Shown here piece after piece: positions 11,062-23,030 of a DNA stretch of 64,000 nt (its first letter is position 1; every line of letters begins with the position of its first letter). Both the position numbers and the translations under genes were made by a program. Source of the DNA: Paramacrobiotus metropolitanus (lineage: Eukaryota > Tardigrada > Eutardigrada > Parachela > Macrobiotidae); assembly GCF_019649055.1 (NCBI RefSeq), contig NW_026570225.1, forward strand, positions 1,116,001 to 1,180,000. Direction: 5' to 3'. Below the pieces are notes generated by a model. The model saw nothing but the letters and a program-made list of their open reading frames with translations. It was not told the DNA's origin and made no database searches.

Positions 11062-14000
11062 ATGAGAAGAATGCCGGCCGCGATGTTGGCTCGCTCCCAT
11101 TCGGACGGTCATCTAGCCGGCAAATCATTAATCAAGCATCATTACCCACCACTAACCGATAACGATCCCCCAGCGGCACATTCCGCCGGCATTCAGCCGA
11201 CGACGACCTGCCGATTACACAATCCCCATGGAGCGCATTATGACGGCTCATACTGGAGTCCGGCAATCAGCGAAATCACTCCGCTCACCCGTCCCCTCGG
11301 ACCCACCGTCATTCGCACCATGTACGCCGGCCATGTTGCCGTTATGACATTAATCAATCTCAGTATTGTCACGACACAAACTGTCTTCGCCTTGTTTGCT
11401 AACCGCGAACTCGCCGTCCAGTATGCTAATCTCACTGTTTTCTATTCGGCCGCGTTTTTATCGTCAGTATTCTTGTACCCGCTGGTCTGCTACTGGATCA
11501 AACCGGACCGTGTTCCCATTGTCACCGGGGCAACGGCCGTCGGGTACGCCGTCAGTTTGACCTTTTTCCCGGGGGTGTACGTTACGATCCCTGTGAACGC
11601 CGTGTGCGGCGGCATGCTGGGCGTGCTGAGCGTATGGCAGGGGGAAAAGGTCATCGGTCTCGCTGTCCAGTACGCCCATGTGAAGGTCAACGCTACCAGC
11701 GACGCCAAATCCACGGCGGGAGAATGGTATGTGTGGTCGCAAGTGTGGCTACAGACTGGGATAATGCTGGCCGCCATAACCTGCAGTGTGGCGCGGATGT
11801 GGGTGATTCCCTCGGAATTCAAGAGAGTAATTGTCCATCCGCTTGATATGCAGCATCACTGTGGTTCGCACGTCTGCCAGCACGATGTCGCCGCGCGGCT
11901 GCACCACCCGATGATGATGGATGAGGCCGGTGATTATCTGAACATGATTCTCTTCCTGTTGGCTGGCTGCGTAGCGGGCCTAGGCAGCCTGGCCGCTGGA
12001 CTGATGGTGTGCTTCGCTAGAGCGCAAAACAACATTAACCACAACCGGAAGCAGCGCGGGCGCAGTCGCGCGGTGGTGTCACATGAGCAGCAGCCGGCCG
12101 AGGAGGAGTTGCTCTCCGGTGGTTCCGCGTCGGACAGCAGTGAGTGCACGTCGCTGCAACAGCACTACTCCCCGCCGATCATTAGTCAGTTACGTGGCCT
12201 TGTTGACTTGCTGTGCTACAATCATAAATTACAGACGCTCCTCCCGGTGTGTTTTCTCATCGGACTGCACTGGGCCTTTATGCTGACAAGCTTTTCACAG
12301 GTAATTAATAATCTTTCGATGGGCATGGGCAATGGATGGTGTGCTCCCGCTGCAGTGTGATGGGTATACAGTACATGTATGTGTACACAGTACGGGGTGA
12401 TTAATGGGCAGCGGGGGGATGACTGCTACTTCGTACTGTTCATTTCCGGTGCTCAGAATGGAAGTGGGCCGGGGGCCGTGAAATATTGCCGGTGCCGACA
12501 TGATACAATTTTTCATTGCAGTAATAAGTTCGATACTTTTCGACAAATCGATACATTTTGCGCTTTAGCAAGTCTAATTTTTGCAAAAATATACTCGTAC
12601 TTTTATTTGCCTGGATACGCTGGAAGCTTCGCACATTGGAACAATAACAATGTTTCCGGAGTAGTAATTGCTCAATTAATATTATTTTGGGACGAGAGCT
12701 ATCCATATATGTCGCTGTTCAAGTAGTAATTACTTCAAGGCTTTCTTGAATTTATGTAGTTTATTTTCGGGTGCGGCGTGCAGAAAGCGGAAAAGCGGTG
12801 ATTTTTAAAATGGCCACGTTTCGCCCTAAATGGCATTACAGCCGATTACATTTGATCAGCTGATGCATTAAAAATTGCTGCCGTATATGTAATCGAAGCA
12901 ATTTTATAACCGTTTCCGGTCTCCATTAACTGCCACCACAATCAATCTGACATTTCCCGCGTCCCATAATGTTGCAGTATACATACTGTACGAGTAACAT
13001 ACATGACGTTCCCTCTACAATCACACAGTGCAACATTTATGATATTTTCAAAAGCAGCAGTGGTGCAACTAATGTCATAACGTACGCGACAGCCGCTTAC
13101 TGCCGCAGCAGCTGGTACAAATTATAGCAAGCACGCAGAATTAGGCATAGCAAAACTTTATTTTCAACAGTATTCCTTTTGGTTTCTGCTAAACAAAATA
13201 CAAACAATGAAATAATCCCACAAAATATTGATTTGAAATATCAGCACAGCAGATATTGAAATCAAGTCGTCTAGTCGATCTAAGTCAACTAACTTACTTT
13301 TAACAGCAGTTGTTTTCTGCCTTGTTCAGCTACTACGTAGTTGCAATAATTAGCTTTTTGAGTAACAAGGCTCTTCATAATTACATGTACAGCTAATAAT
13401 TACGTGGCCGGTGGCATCACTAGAATACGGTGGTAGAATAGCAAGCACCGCGCCGGCTGGAATTAAAGGCAGTTCCCTAATAAGATGGTGCTTTGCAGGA
13501 CTTTATTGAATGTGCATTAACAGCAGATTATGTGGGCTGGTCATTGGCAGTGTACGCCGGAAGTTGGGCATTATCCCTATATGTAACTTATCAAATGAGT
13601 CGTCAGATTAAGCGAGTGCACATTTTGATCTGGATCACGTTCTTTCAAGCTGGGATCGAAATTGTATTGTCTACTTGGTTGCCCGGAAATCATGATGTTC
13701 CTGTCTTCTTCGTTATGTCTGGTGTCTTGGGATTGACTCAAGGGGCGTACTCGGCCCTCATAACCGGTAATTCGATAACTCTAACGAACTTTTTAGCTTT
13801 TTCTTAGCCTGATCCTATCACAGTTTCTTACTAACAGAAAAAAACCTATGCAAGCACTCATTCGAAACTATATACCGAATGTATTTCAACAGTTATTATT
13901 AACAATCATTATAATTACTGTAGTTATAATTGTATAATTTACAGTTATTATCTGACAATAATTGTTGCCTATGTACAAATATGCTTGGAGACTTTGGTGA

Positions 14001-14522
14001 TCAACCATTTAGTAAAAGTACTTACAGATATGCAGTCGCACGTAATACGACGTTCCCATTAGATATCAATATTTTTACCGCTATATTTGAATAAATAATG
14101 CTAATTTACGTATACAACTTTACGCTTACTGGTTACATGGACTGATTTACATATTATTATAAGTGTGCATTTTTCTTACCTAGAACGTATCCCTGATCAA
14201 AATCATGAAAATAGAGTCAGAAAATAGTTTAATTGTTGCGACTGAGTCTGATTGAATTTCCCAGTGCATGCAACTAAATTTTGTTCAAGGACTTTGGATC
14301 AGGATATTTGCTGACGACTGGACGGGATCATACTCATTCATGATGGCCTTCAAATTTGCCGGATGTGCTTTTGGATTATTTCTACGAGCGTTTGTGTGTG
14401 TCGTTGTACAGGTGTACATTTTGTTCGCCTTTCTCTTGGTTGCAACGGGATGCTTTGGTTTGTTGGAATGGAAATACAGTATTTATTTGTCCCGCACTAA
14501 GCAACTGGGAATCTTTGTATAG
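11062..14522 (+). CDS. UNC-93-like multi-pass membrane protein
   Basis: Exons 11062-12300, 13499-13766 and 14290-14522 join (phases 0 and 1) to give about 579 aa. UNC-93 proteins are MFS-like membrane proteins; members regulate K+ channels (UNC-93) or traffic Toll-like receptors (UNC93B1). Matches to the family: a first TM pair around residues 94-150, a loop with VWQGEKVIGLAVQYA resembling the family's W-x-A-K-x-x-Y segment, then at the exon 1/2 junction IGLHWAFMLTSFSQ followed by DFIECALTADYVGW, which fits the family's GLEQAF..DFTKSF..CALG region very well. Exon 3 supplies the last TM pair. The N-terminus (about 75 residues) and the loop near residues 320-370 are hydrophilic and divergent. 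Three in-frame ATGs (11062, 11071, 11083) compete as starts, and the first is used here. AATAAA lies at 14572. It is a divergent member, so its physiological role cannot be read from sequence. Confidence 0.75.
12301..13498 (+). other. First intron of the UNC-93-like gene
   Basis: A 1.2-kb phase-0 intron with donor GTAATT and acceptor ctttgcag. AT-rich, with exact TACTCGTA/TACGAGTA octamers at 12592 and 12989. No nested gene is evident. Confidence 0.6.
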
Positions 14523-14647
14523 CTTGTTTAAGAGCGGCACACGGTTTGTTGTCGATTAATACTGCTTGAGCAATAAAACTACAGAAAAGGAGATATTATT
14601 AAATAAAATCAATCAATCACCCATCACAATCATATGCTGAGCAAATA

Positions 14648-15606
14648 CCGGGTGGCTGAACAAAATGGCGGTCTCGGATTTTCGTTTGCTGCTTGCGGGC
14701 CAGTTGTCGCACCGCAAACTGTTTAAGCTCATCTGAAAGAGAATTTATTCAGCTACCAAAATCAGCAAAGCGTTCTTAAAAATTTTTAGTCGTGGTCGTT
14801 TGCACTGGAGCTATTTGAAATCGGGTGAAAATTTTTCGTGTCCCAGGTCTCAAAACCCAGAATCTCGTAGCATTGCTTTCCCGTACGTACTATTTGAAAA
14901 ATCTCCAGTGTCTTATCTAGAGCATGACGTCTACTTTGACTGTAAAAAAAGTTGTAGACATCGTGCATTCACAGAAGTAGTTATGCAGTTAGGATAATTT
15001 GTAACTTTCCGAAAAAATGCTGGTTTTTTAATTGATTTTTATGAGTATTTTTCATCTGATTTTTGCCCGCATTACGGACTGCACCAAAAAATGCCGGTTT
15101 TAGCTTCTTACAGTAGCTACTAGCTGTATTGCTCTTGCAGAGGCAGTGCTGAACCAGATAAACGTCTGAAGGGCTGGCCAGAAATTTACTATCAAAATCT
15201 CTGCTGACGAATTTCATGAAAATTGTCCCGTGCCCAATCGCCGTCATTCCGTGTATTGGCCAAACACGGTTGCTGGAATACAGCAGTTCTTTACATAAAA
15301 AGAACTGGAGACCACCCCCAAACCCGAAATAGCAACGTAAATTACATTAACGCTCTCTGCTGAACAACAGCAATTTTTAATTTGTAATAGGTGTTTTCAG
15401 ATTTCCGTTTTCAGGACATCATCAAAACCTGCCCAATTTTTAAAAACAATTTAAGATAAAACCAGACCTCTGCCTAATGTAATCCGAGTTTAATTTTTGT
15501 ATGCGGTAAACATTGCTCTTTCGAATGAAATAATTATCGCAATCGAACATTGGACGGACCCAGGGCGACTGTGTAAATGAGACCGCCATTTTGTTCAGCC
15601 ACCCGG
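14648..15606. mobile_element. Non-autonomous DNA transposon (TA target site), 959 bp
   Basis: The ends are perfect terminal inverted repeats of 28 bp. The left starts CCGGGTGGCTGAACAAAATG, and the right at 15579-15606 is its exact reverse complement through GAGACC. Both ends are flanked by TA (14646-14647 and 15607-15608), the target duplication made by Tc1/mariner-type transposases. The interior has no open frame longer than about 90 codons and no DDE-type motif, so the copy needs a transposase in trans. Perfect inverted repeats suggest recent insertion. It lies between the UNC-93-like gene and the GPCR and interrupts neither. Confidence 0.85.
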
Positions 15607-16609
15607 TAGTACAGTTTTTCTTTTAAAAAGCCCATTTTATTAACTTTGATTTCTCATTGATCACGAAAATTTAAAATTAATGAACTTTTTGTCTTATCGT
15701 TTTGCATATTCCATAAAGCGCAACTGCATAATGGAGTAAGAGCTTGAATAAGATCTCGTTAAAATCGGCCACCTTATAGAACTTGAATGTGTTATGATAT
15801 GGTGCATCTGCCTAAATACTTACCCACACAACAAAAATTGTTAAACTTGGGCAATTACATACATTCATAAACGAGAACAGTAAATGAAAAAACATTACAC
15901 TACAAAAACGAATTTCCTTGACAAGGACAGTTTTTGAAATTACCAGCGTACTAGCAAGTAACAACGGCCATCAAGCAGTAAGCATACCTTTTATTTCTTG
16001 GAAACGAGCATTTTTGGGTTGGAAGCCATACCATAGCTCAGATCATATTACCAATTTTTCCGGTGACAGCAAAACTTTCCACTTGAGAATCTCAATTAAA
16101 TTTCATGATCGGCCAATATAATCCAACATTGATGCGCAGCCGAGCATATATTTTGTTTAGTAGCTCTGTTTGGAAAGTTGACACTTACAACAGCTAGTTT
16201 TTTCGGTGGACGAAAACACATTCATGTGCAGTGCTTTTTGCCGGAGTAAAACGTAGTTTTACAACTTAGATTTTGCAATTATACGGCACTGTATAAAGCA
16301 ATTAATTAGAAATTGCTGCTTTTTGACAATGAATTTGCGCAATTTACCTGCTTTGCGTTTGCGTTCAGCACATCAACCACTGCATGCAAGGTACTATGCA
16401 AGTACCTTGCATATACTAGTATTTTATATATTATATTTTTCTGATGCTTACAGTTTTTGTTGTTTTCATACTGGTTTAGTATGATTGTTTCTCAATTGGC
16501 AACGTGTCATTAAAGCTCCAGTGTGCATGTTGGAATTTTGAAAAAACTTGGAGCCGAGAAAGATCACAGCAGTTTTAAAATTTAGCAACCAAAGCTTTGC
16601 TAATAACAA
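15607..16609. other. Spacer between transposon and GPCR gene
   Basis: AT-rich spacer, probably with the promoter of the downstream GPCR. It has a 12-bp inverted repeat ATGCAAGGTACT / AGTACCTTGCAT (16384-16395 and 16401-16412, 5-bp loop). No other feature is supported. Confidence 0.5.
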
Positions 16610-18110
16610 ATGTGGAACAATAATACTTCAGAAATCGAGGAGTACATCACAAATGCGACATCCAGCCAAAAAGGTGTGAACACGGATCGCGTCATCGGGC
16701 TAATGTTCTCGTTCACGGCAATATCCTGCCTCGCCACATTGCTATTTAATTCCCTAATCATCTTAGTGTTCCTCCGCTATCGCCACGTCCGCACGGCTTT
16801 TAATATGTATGTGGCCAACCTGTGTATTTTGGAGTTTTCACTGGCTATTACGTCGATGCCGGGAAATTTAATTAGAGAATATTACGGCTACTGGCCGTGG
16901 AATGATTTCCTCTGTGGGGCGTTTTTATATTGTGACGTCATATTCAGTGCGGCGGTGCGCTACGGCCATGTCCTAATCGCGATAAATCGGTTGTGGGCAG
17001 TGACCTTCCCGGTAGCTTACAAGGAGCGACACACGAAAAAGTTGGCGGTAATTTTGATCGCCGGTTCATTTGCTTTCGTCAATATACTGAATTTACCGGT
17101 GATCATTCGGGGAAGAGTTTGGAAGGACCCGTACGACATCGAGTGCTTAGTTAATACAAGTGTACAGTATTATTCGGCACTTTTTGTGGAGATATTCAGT
17201 TTCACAATAACGGAGGTAATGGTGTTACTGCCTTGCCCATTTATTTTCTGGAAACTACACAAGAAGCGTTTGCGACCTAGCGAGAGCGGCGTTAACCTTA
17301 ATCCTTTAGGTACGATTTTGCATTAATCTGATGATTTATGTCATGTACTAATGTAGCTATTTCCTGGTAACGTGTTGTGAGATGCATATGTTATATGTAT
17401 AATGTAAACTATGATGTTTCTTATGGTCTGCACTGAGTTCGAAGCTTCCAGCAGTTCATAAAAGTAACAAAACCTGCGGATTTGGTCAATAATCACGAAT
17501 AAGATGAGAATGTATATAGCGCTTTTGTTCAGTAATAACTGCTCCAACAATGCAAATATTACATGTTGTATTATTATCATTTTTAAGGCTCGTTTGTAAT
17601 TTTTAAGAGTGCCACAGCAGTGAACATACGTCATCTGCTAGTACTACGTCATTTATGAACGTGGTCCGCTTTCCAGATTTTGTTTGTGCTACAAATTCCT
17701 TTCCGGATCCTCCAGTTGCTGCTTGCCGGAAGCGTCGCTCTGTCAGCATTTCCCTGGAGCTGGACCACGAAATTCGCGTTTACAGAATCACGGCGGAAAG
17801 CAAAAGACGCAAACTGTCAAGTATGATCCGCGCCAAGCATGCGAGAACCAGTTCCCACAATCGCATCTTGCTGTACCTTGTGTTGACCGTCATTGTCTTC
17901 TGGACACCTAATCATGTCTACTGGATCATGGTGTATACGACGAAGTACTGGAACGCAGTATTCTTTGCGGTGCAGCAGTTCTGCATTTTGACCAATGCCT
18001 GGGTTAATCCGTTGCTGTTTTATGTTGGTTTGGGCAAACTGCGCGCTGCCATTAACGATCTCGTTAAAGCAGCATTTTACAAATGTCTCTGCTGCAGCAA
18101 AGGCGATTAA
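16610..18110 (+). CDS. Class A (rhodopsin-like) GPCR, orphan
   Basis: Exons 16610-17309 and 17677-18110 join in phase 1 to give about 377 aa. The N-terminus is short with N-glycosylation sites (NNT, NTS, NAT). TM1-TM7 can all be located: TM1 about 33-55, TM2 66-88, Cys102 before TM3 with its likely disulphide partner Cys179, TM4 146-166, TM5 190-214, then a long third intracellular loop at the splice junction, TM6 with FWTP in place of CWxP, and TM7 ending NPLLFY (NPxxY-like). The DRY motif at the end of TM3 is replaced by N126-R127-L128 within INRLWAVTFPVAY. The other GPCR in this window has the same motif. The ligand is unknown. AATAAA is at 18142, followed by a 23-bp tandem repeat in the 3' region. 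TM spacing and phase make the two-exon model firm. Confidence 0.85.
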
Positions 18111-20240
18111 CGAAAGACGTAGTAATATGACACTTATCGAGAATAAAACAAAAAAGTTGACAGAAAGGCATCGGTTGAATTGACAGAAAGGCATCCGTTG
18201 AAAATAAACGAAATTTGTTTTAATTTATCGTATGCAGGAGTGTTTTAGCGACTAGTGTAGGCCAGAAGCACTGAAAAATTTCAGCAGACGTTGCCAGAAT
18301 TAAGGCACCCACAAATTTTTATATATTTTCACAATAATCTGCACGCCGAAAATGCTGATAAAATCTGTAAATTATCCATTTTAAAACTAAAAACTGAAAA
18401 ATGTTAAAAACTCGCATTTGTAATAAGGTTAAAATTGACCTCAGCATTTTTAACCTTTTTAACCTTGGTGTACAAGTACAGTAGCATTCTGTGCTCCCCA
18501 ACAGTACTAGTAAGAAGCGGATTTTCGCGATGCACAAACTGAATTTTAAAGTGTCATAGGATACAAATTTGATCACTTCACCGATCTAACAGCACACCTT
18601 TACAAAAATCAGAGACAAGGCTCCAAATACCAATCTTTTCCGTTTTTAGAGGAGAGAATTGGCAATCCAAACGACATGCAGAATGATGTGCGTTTGTTGA
18701 TGACTTCTATTTAATTTTACGCTATGTGAGAGGAGTGCAACGAAAAAGAAAAAGTTGCGCTTTTTGGAACAAGTAAGTAAAAAAATCTTGGCTGTCTATG
18801 GATGCTGGATCGCGATGGTCAAAATAAATAGCAGCGTAACAGTCACCTGTAATTTAATTCGTCAGTATTACGACACTCGATGTAGACAGAGCAAAGGTCA
18901 TCCCTAAGTTCAAGAAGAAAATAGCACCGCGGGTGCTGTAATCTTTCGAGCCCATTCATTTTAGTGCCGGACAATGAAGAACTGCATTATAACAAGCATC
19001 AAATGCCAAACGGTTCATGAATGTGGCTGTTTGCAATGAAATATTTACCGAGCTCAGGAGATTCCCGGCAATCACATTACAGAACACCATCAATTTACGC
19101 CAATGAGGAAATGTGGATGGGAGGTGTTCTTCGGCAGTGTCAAAAGCAATGACCACAGCGCAACGTTCGAGCGCTTCGGTCGTGAGTGTGTCTGTAAAGT
19201 AAACTACACAGGAACTCGAACAATACGAGTACATTACATGTTATACAGTTCCTCGGAATCCGAGGACTTTTTTTTGGAGGCTGATGGATGCAGGGTGCAG
19301 AGCAATACATGACAATTTACCAGAGCGCTTTCCACTGGTAAGGAGCTGTATTGTGTATGAAGCGGACAGCTGTCCATTTTGACACCTTTTGTACTTCAGT
19401 ACCTATATTTTTTTAAATACATTTCACGTTATGGGACTTGGTAGGTGCGACGTTGGGAATATGAGGGTACGCTGACCCATAGCCATTTATGCATAAGTAT
19501 CGATCGTGAATACTTTCGTAAAGTGTTTGGTCATGCCATTGTTTTCTAACCATTTTGTACAGTAATCATAGTCCATAGGCACAATAATTTGGAGATTCGG
19601 TGCAGTACCTGTTGCTGCTTAACAATCGTTACCGGTCCATGTTACATACATCTATCGTCCAGTATTTGACTAGTAAGCTAGTATGACTCTGATTTGACTA
19701 TTAACCGTTTGAATATGAACGTTATAAATATTTCCCTGTGGCAAAATGAAGGTAAATATTGCATAAGTGCACTTATACAAACAGGAATAATTGTTATCAC
19801 CTCAATACATGGATCATAAAGTTAATGTACGACAATTCTATGCAAACGAGACCTAACGTTTTACTGCCTAGACACGCGGTTTGTGAGCAGCCGTCTAGTC
19901 GAGTGCGACGTCATCGCGTTGGAAAGGGAATGCAAAATAAACCGGACAAATATAAAGGAGCCAGGTAACTCACGGAATCCCTGGCAGTTAGGCCCTGGAA
20001 AACTGTTTAACTTATCCAACAAATGTTAGGTGTCCGGGTGTTACCCCGCGTCATTTCAAGCTATAAATTATACAGAAAGGATGTTATCACAACATAATCA
20101 TTTTGACTTTGACACAAAAAAGGCTCACATCAGGATATATAAAGACCCTGAATCTCCTCTCTCTTTGCACAGTCACCTCAGTCGTTCTTCCTTATTTATG
20201 AGCAGAAGCTACAGAAATTTCATTTGTCAATGAAACCACA
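18111..20240. other. Spacer with core promoter near its end
   Basis: It starts with a near-perfect tandem repeat of TTGACAGAAAGGCATC[G/C]GTTG (18157-18202). The rest is AT-rich. An open frame on the minus strand around 18956-19234 looks mildly protein-like but has no recognisable domain or splice partners. The last 110 bp hold the TATA promoter described separately. Confidence 0.45.
20136..20180 (+). promoter_or_regulatory. TATA-box core promoter of the secreted catalase-like gene
   Basis: TATATAAAG at 20136-20144 is followed 25-40 bp downstream by initiator-like sequences: GCACAGTC at about 20168 and CTCAGTC at about 20177-20183. The ATG at 20241 is 60-70 bp further on, giving a short leader. 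Spacing and motifs match the standard metazoan TATA/Inr layout. Confidence 0.6.
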
Positions 20241-21320
20241 ATGGTACCGCTGTATTTGGTTTTAAGCAAAGCCTTCTTCATATGCGGCTTTTCCATAGGA
20301 AGGGTTCCGTTCGTCTTCTCCGTGCAACTGGATCTCGACGCATATCAGCTCCCCGATAACGACTACCAGGATGACCTTTCCGTCCTTACCCGACATGTAG
20401 CGCCAACACTGCCACTCCCACGATTACTTTCCTTGTCGCCATTGTCCCGCGACTACGAATCTTTGCCGGCGTGGATTAAGCAAGAGATTCTCTGGAGAAA
20501 CATCGCAGCAAAACCTTATCAGTCTAACGCTCTACCAACTGAATGTCACAAACCTCCAGTGTCCGATCAGTTGTTTAATCAGAGTTTTGTAATCATGTCG
20601 TTCAAAATGAGCGGGGATGAATTCCCCATGGACCGACCTAAACTAACGCATACATATGGAAGCAGCGGAAAAGTGCTGCTACAGATATTTCCTAATTCCT
20701 CCTACACCGGAGTGTTCAAGGCGGGTGCGCTTATTCCTGGAATTATTCGATTTTCTTTGGGTCCTTGTGACATCAACAATCCCAGCTTCAAACCGTCCTT
20801 CGCAATGAAACTGCTCGTGGATGGAAAGCCATCGGAGAACATTTTTACTTTTAATATCCATGGTACCGATGGTCAGGGAGACGACCGCAACGTTTTCTCT
20901 CTGCCGTTCTCCACTTTCCGTCCGGCTTCGCTCGATCCCAACGTCACCAAAATTTTGACCGTCCAGCACGAAGCACTAAAGCTTTTGCCGGGAGGGGACT
21001 GCCACCGACCGCTGGATGAAAATCGATTGCCAGTGTACGACGCGGCAGCCGTCAGCACCGACACGAAAAAGGTAAAAGCGCCGACACTCCTCCGTTTCCT
21101 GCCTAATGCGGTTGTCGGATGGGACTCAAAGAGTAAATTGGATTACCGCGTTAACCTCTCCAAAGTCCGGCCGAATTCCTTGCTGTACACGGTGGCTGCC
21201 AGAAAAACTGAAGATGGGCGAGATCAGATTATCGGCAAATTGTGGTTGATGAGCCAGTTGGTCGCCTCAGAATACCAGGACAGGAAGCTGTTCTTTAAAC
21301 ATTCTCCTCGAAGCTGTTAA
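20241..21320 (+). CDS. Intronless secreted protein with catalase-like resemblance
   Basis: A single open frame of 359 aa. The N-terminus (residues 1-28) is hydrophobic and probably a signal peptide. The middle resembles the haem-binding core of catalase-related proteins: R132-x-x-L-T-H137-x-x-G, then GVFKAGALIPGIIRFSLG (158-174, like the family's G-x-F....P..VRFS), then FAMKLLVDG and NIFTFNIHG in the order expected for the RG-x-A-x-K-x and N-x-P-x-F segments. The C-terminus LWLMSQLVASEYQDRKLFFKH resembles the end of short bacterial catalase-like proteins. This is a pattern-level similarity, not a proven assignment; the proximal Tyr ligand is not identified. Most neighbours have introns and this gene has none, which fits retrocopy or horizontal origin. 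AATAAA is at 21491. It is a confident gene of uncertain function. Confidence 0.6.
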   Translation: MVPLYLVLSKAFFICGFSIGRVPFVFSVQLDLDAYQLPDNDYQDDLSVLTRHVAPTLPLPRLLSLSPLSRDYESLPAWIKQEILWRNIAAKPYQSNALPTECHKPPVSDQLFNQSFVIMSFKMSGDEFPMDRPKLTHTYGSSGKVLLQIFPNSSYTGVFKAGALIPGIIRFSLGPCDINNPSFKPSFAMKLLVDGKPSENIFTFNIHGTDGQGDDRNVFSLPFSTFRPASLDPNVTKILTVQHEALKLLPGGDCHRPLDENRLPVYDAAAVSTDTKKVKAPTLLRFLPNAVVGWDSKSKLDYRVNLSKVRPNSLLYTVAARKTEDGRDQIIGKLWLMSQLVASEYQDRKLFFKHSPRSC

Positions 21321-22113
21321 AAACATTTACTCTGCTGGCCTAGTCTGGTTCCCTTGTAGAGCTGCACTTCTTTCTAGTAAGCTTGGTTTAGAATTACCGC
21401 TTCACTGACTTTAACTGTACTTTTATACTTAACATACTAAAAACAGAAAAAGAAGCGTAATATGTTCTTTTAATTATACAGAACTTTTCAAATAAAAAAA
21501 TTTGCACTTTTCCGAAGCGCTAGCGAACAAAACCCAAAACGGGTATATGTACAATTGTACTATTGTGCTCCAACTTGTGAATGGACATACACTAGGTTTA
21601 TTAATGGAACAGACGCAATGAAATGGATGGCCAGACGAGATAACTACACAGTGTGTATCGAGTCATCGACAATAACATGCGACAATTATGTACTGGTGCA
21701 ATTATATATTTTTACTTATATATATTATCTTAAATACGAATTTGCCGTATTGAAAGCTTTCTCACGTGCGATCTCACTACTGGCTTTGAGGTGTACGCAG
21801 AGTGCACATAGATGATATTAAATAAAATTTTAAAAAGCGATGAATGTACATTTACATTAAAAAACATGGTTGAATAAACAAGGCCTATTGATTCATCATG
21901 TAATGCAGATATGCAGATATACAAATATATAACGATCCGATGTTTTAAATTTTAGCGCGGTGCAGGCAAGCCTGACGCGGATGATTTTGGTTTCACAGTG
22001 CATAAGAAATCTATCCTATTGTGCACACTTGTACAAGCGATAAAGGTCCTAAAACAATCAGGTGGAAATTTCTTTATATATGGACACTCAACTCTTAAGA
22101 AATGTGTATCCAT
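21321..22113. other. Spacer upstream of the hAT element
   Basis: AT-rich, with no supported gene. The last 8 bp (22106-22113, GTATCCAT) are the left target-site duplication of the hAT-type element. Confidence 0.5.
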
Positions 22114-22632
22114 CAGACTTGGGCCGCCAACGACATCTCCGCTTTCCGCCCGCCCCGCTCTTGCTAAAAATTTTCCGCCCCGCTCCGCCCCGCCGTAACA
22201 AAAAATTTCCCACTTCCGCCCGCCATATTTTAATTTCCCGCCACCCGCCCGCCAAAATTGAGAAAAAAATTTTCGGTGCTTTTCCTTTTTTAATTTTTTT
22301 CCGTGTGTTCTTTTTCAGAAATGTCTGTTCAAAGACCACACCAGTTGCCAATTTTGCGCGAAGCTGAAGCCAACAACCAATTTCGCCGCAAAACCGTTAG
22401 AAATTCTATAAAAAATAGTGAAGATATTTCAGTAAATGATGTTAACTTTTATTTTATGCTTGATCTCCGCCCGCCTTTGAAATAATCCCGCTTCCGCCCG
22501 CTCACACTTTTTTCCTCCCCGCCCCGTCCCTCCAAACTCAAAACTTCCGCCCGCTCCCGCCCTCCAAAAAAGCGGGGAGGGGCGGGAATGGCGGAGAATT
22601 TTCCCGCTCCGCAAAAAGGCGGCCCAAGTCTG
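22114..22632. mobile_element. hAT-type non-autonomous transposon, 519 bp
   Basis: The terminal inverted repeats CAGACTTGGGCCGCC (22114-22128) and its exact reverse complement (22618-22632) are flanked by a perfect 8-bp direct repeat GTATCCAT (22106-22113 and 22633-22640). An 8-bp duplication with CAG-starting termini is the hAT superfamily hallmark. The subterminal regions are crowded with CCGCCCG/CCGCCCC motifs on one strand, arranged like hAT transposase binding arrays, and enclose an AT-rich centre. There is no transposase frame, so it is a MITE-like derivative. Intact duplication and termini imply recent insertion. Confidence 0.92.
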
Positions 22633-22638
22633 GTATCC

Positions 22639-22674
22639 ATATTGTTGATCTGCAAGTTTGCAAATCAACAATAT
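22639..22674. repeat. Imperfect inverted repeat next to the hAT insertion
   Basis: ATATTGTTGAT and ATCAACAATAT form an 11-bp inverted repeat around CTGCAAGTTTGCAA, overlapping the right end of the hAT target duplication. It may have been the palindromic target preferred by the element. Confidence 0.6.
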
Positions 22675-22836
22675 CAAACTTTATCAAAATTTTATCAACA
22701 TTTACAAAGCGCTACCCTCACAGGTTGTACACCTTGCTAGATATTTGCTCACCGCAGTGTCTGTTTGTTCTGTTGTCAGTGTTATTTATACTTAAGTATA
22801 CTCGTATAAACCGTATTTCTGCATCATTCCCCCATT

Positions 22837-23030
22837 ACGTAATTTAAGTAATCGTCATAATTTTAAATGTTGTTATCAACATGTAATAATTTAATAACGA
22901 ATAAATTTATACCCGTGCTTTAGTGAATGCTCAACGTAATTTAAGTAATCGTCATAATTTTAAATGTTGTTATCAACATGTAATAATTTAATAACGAATA
23001 AATTTATACCCGTGCTTTAGTGAATGCTCA
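22837..23030. repeat. Perfect 97-bp tandem duplication
   Basis: Two identical 97-bp units (22837-22933 and 22934-23030) lie head to tail with no mismatch, starting ACGTAATTTAAGTAATCG and ending TTTAGTGAATGCTCA. No open frame or motif explains them. Identity implies a very recent duplication, or an assembly artefact. Confidence 0.95.

Noticed and set aside
14800-14997. 65-codon frame inside the TA-target element
   Set aside because: Too short and without transposase motifs; the element is treated as non-autonomous.
18956-19234. 92-codon minus-strand frame with protein-like composition
   Set aside because: No domain recognised and no splice or promoter support. It could be a decayed exon but cannot be defended.
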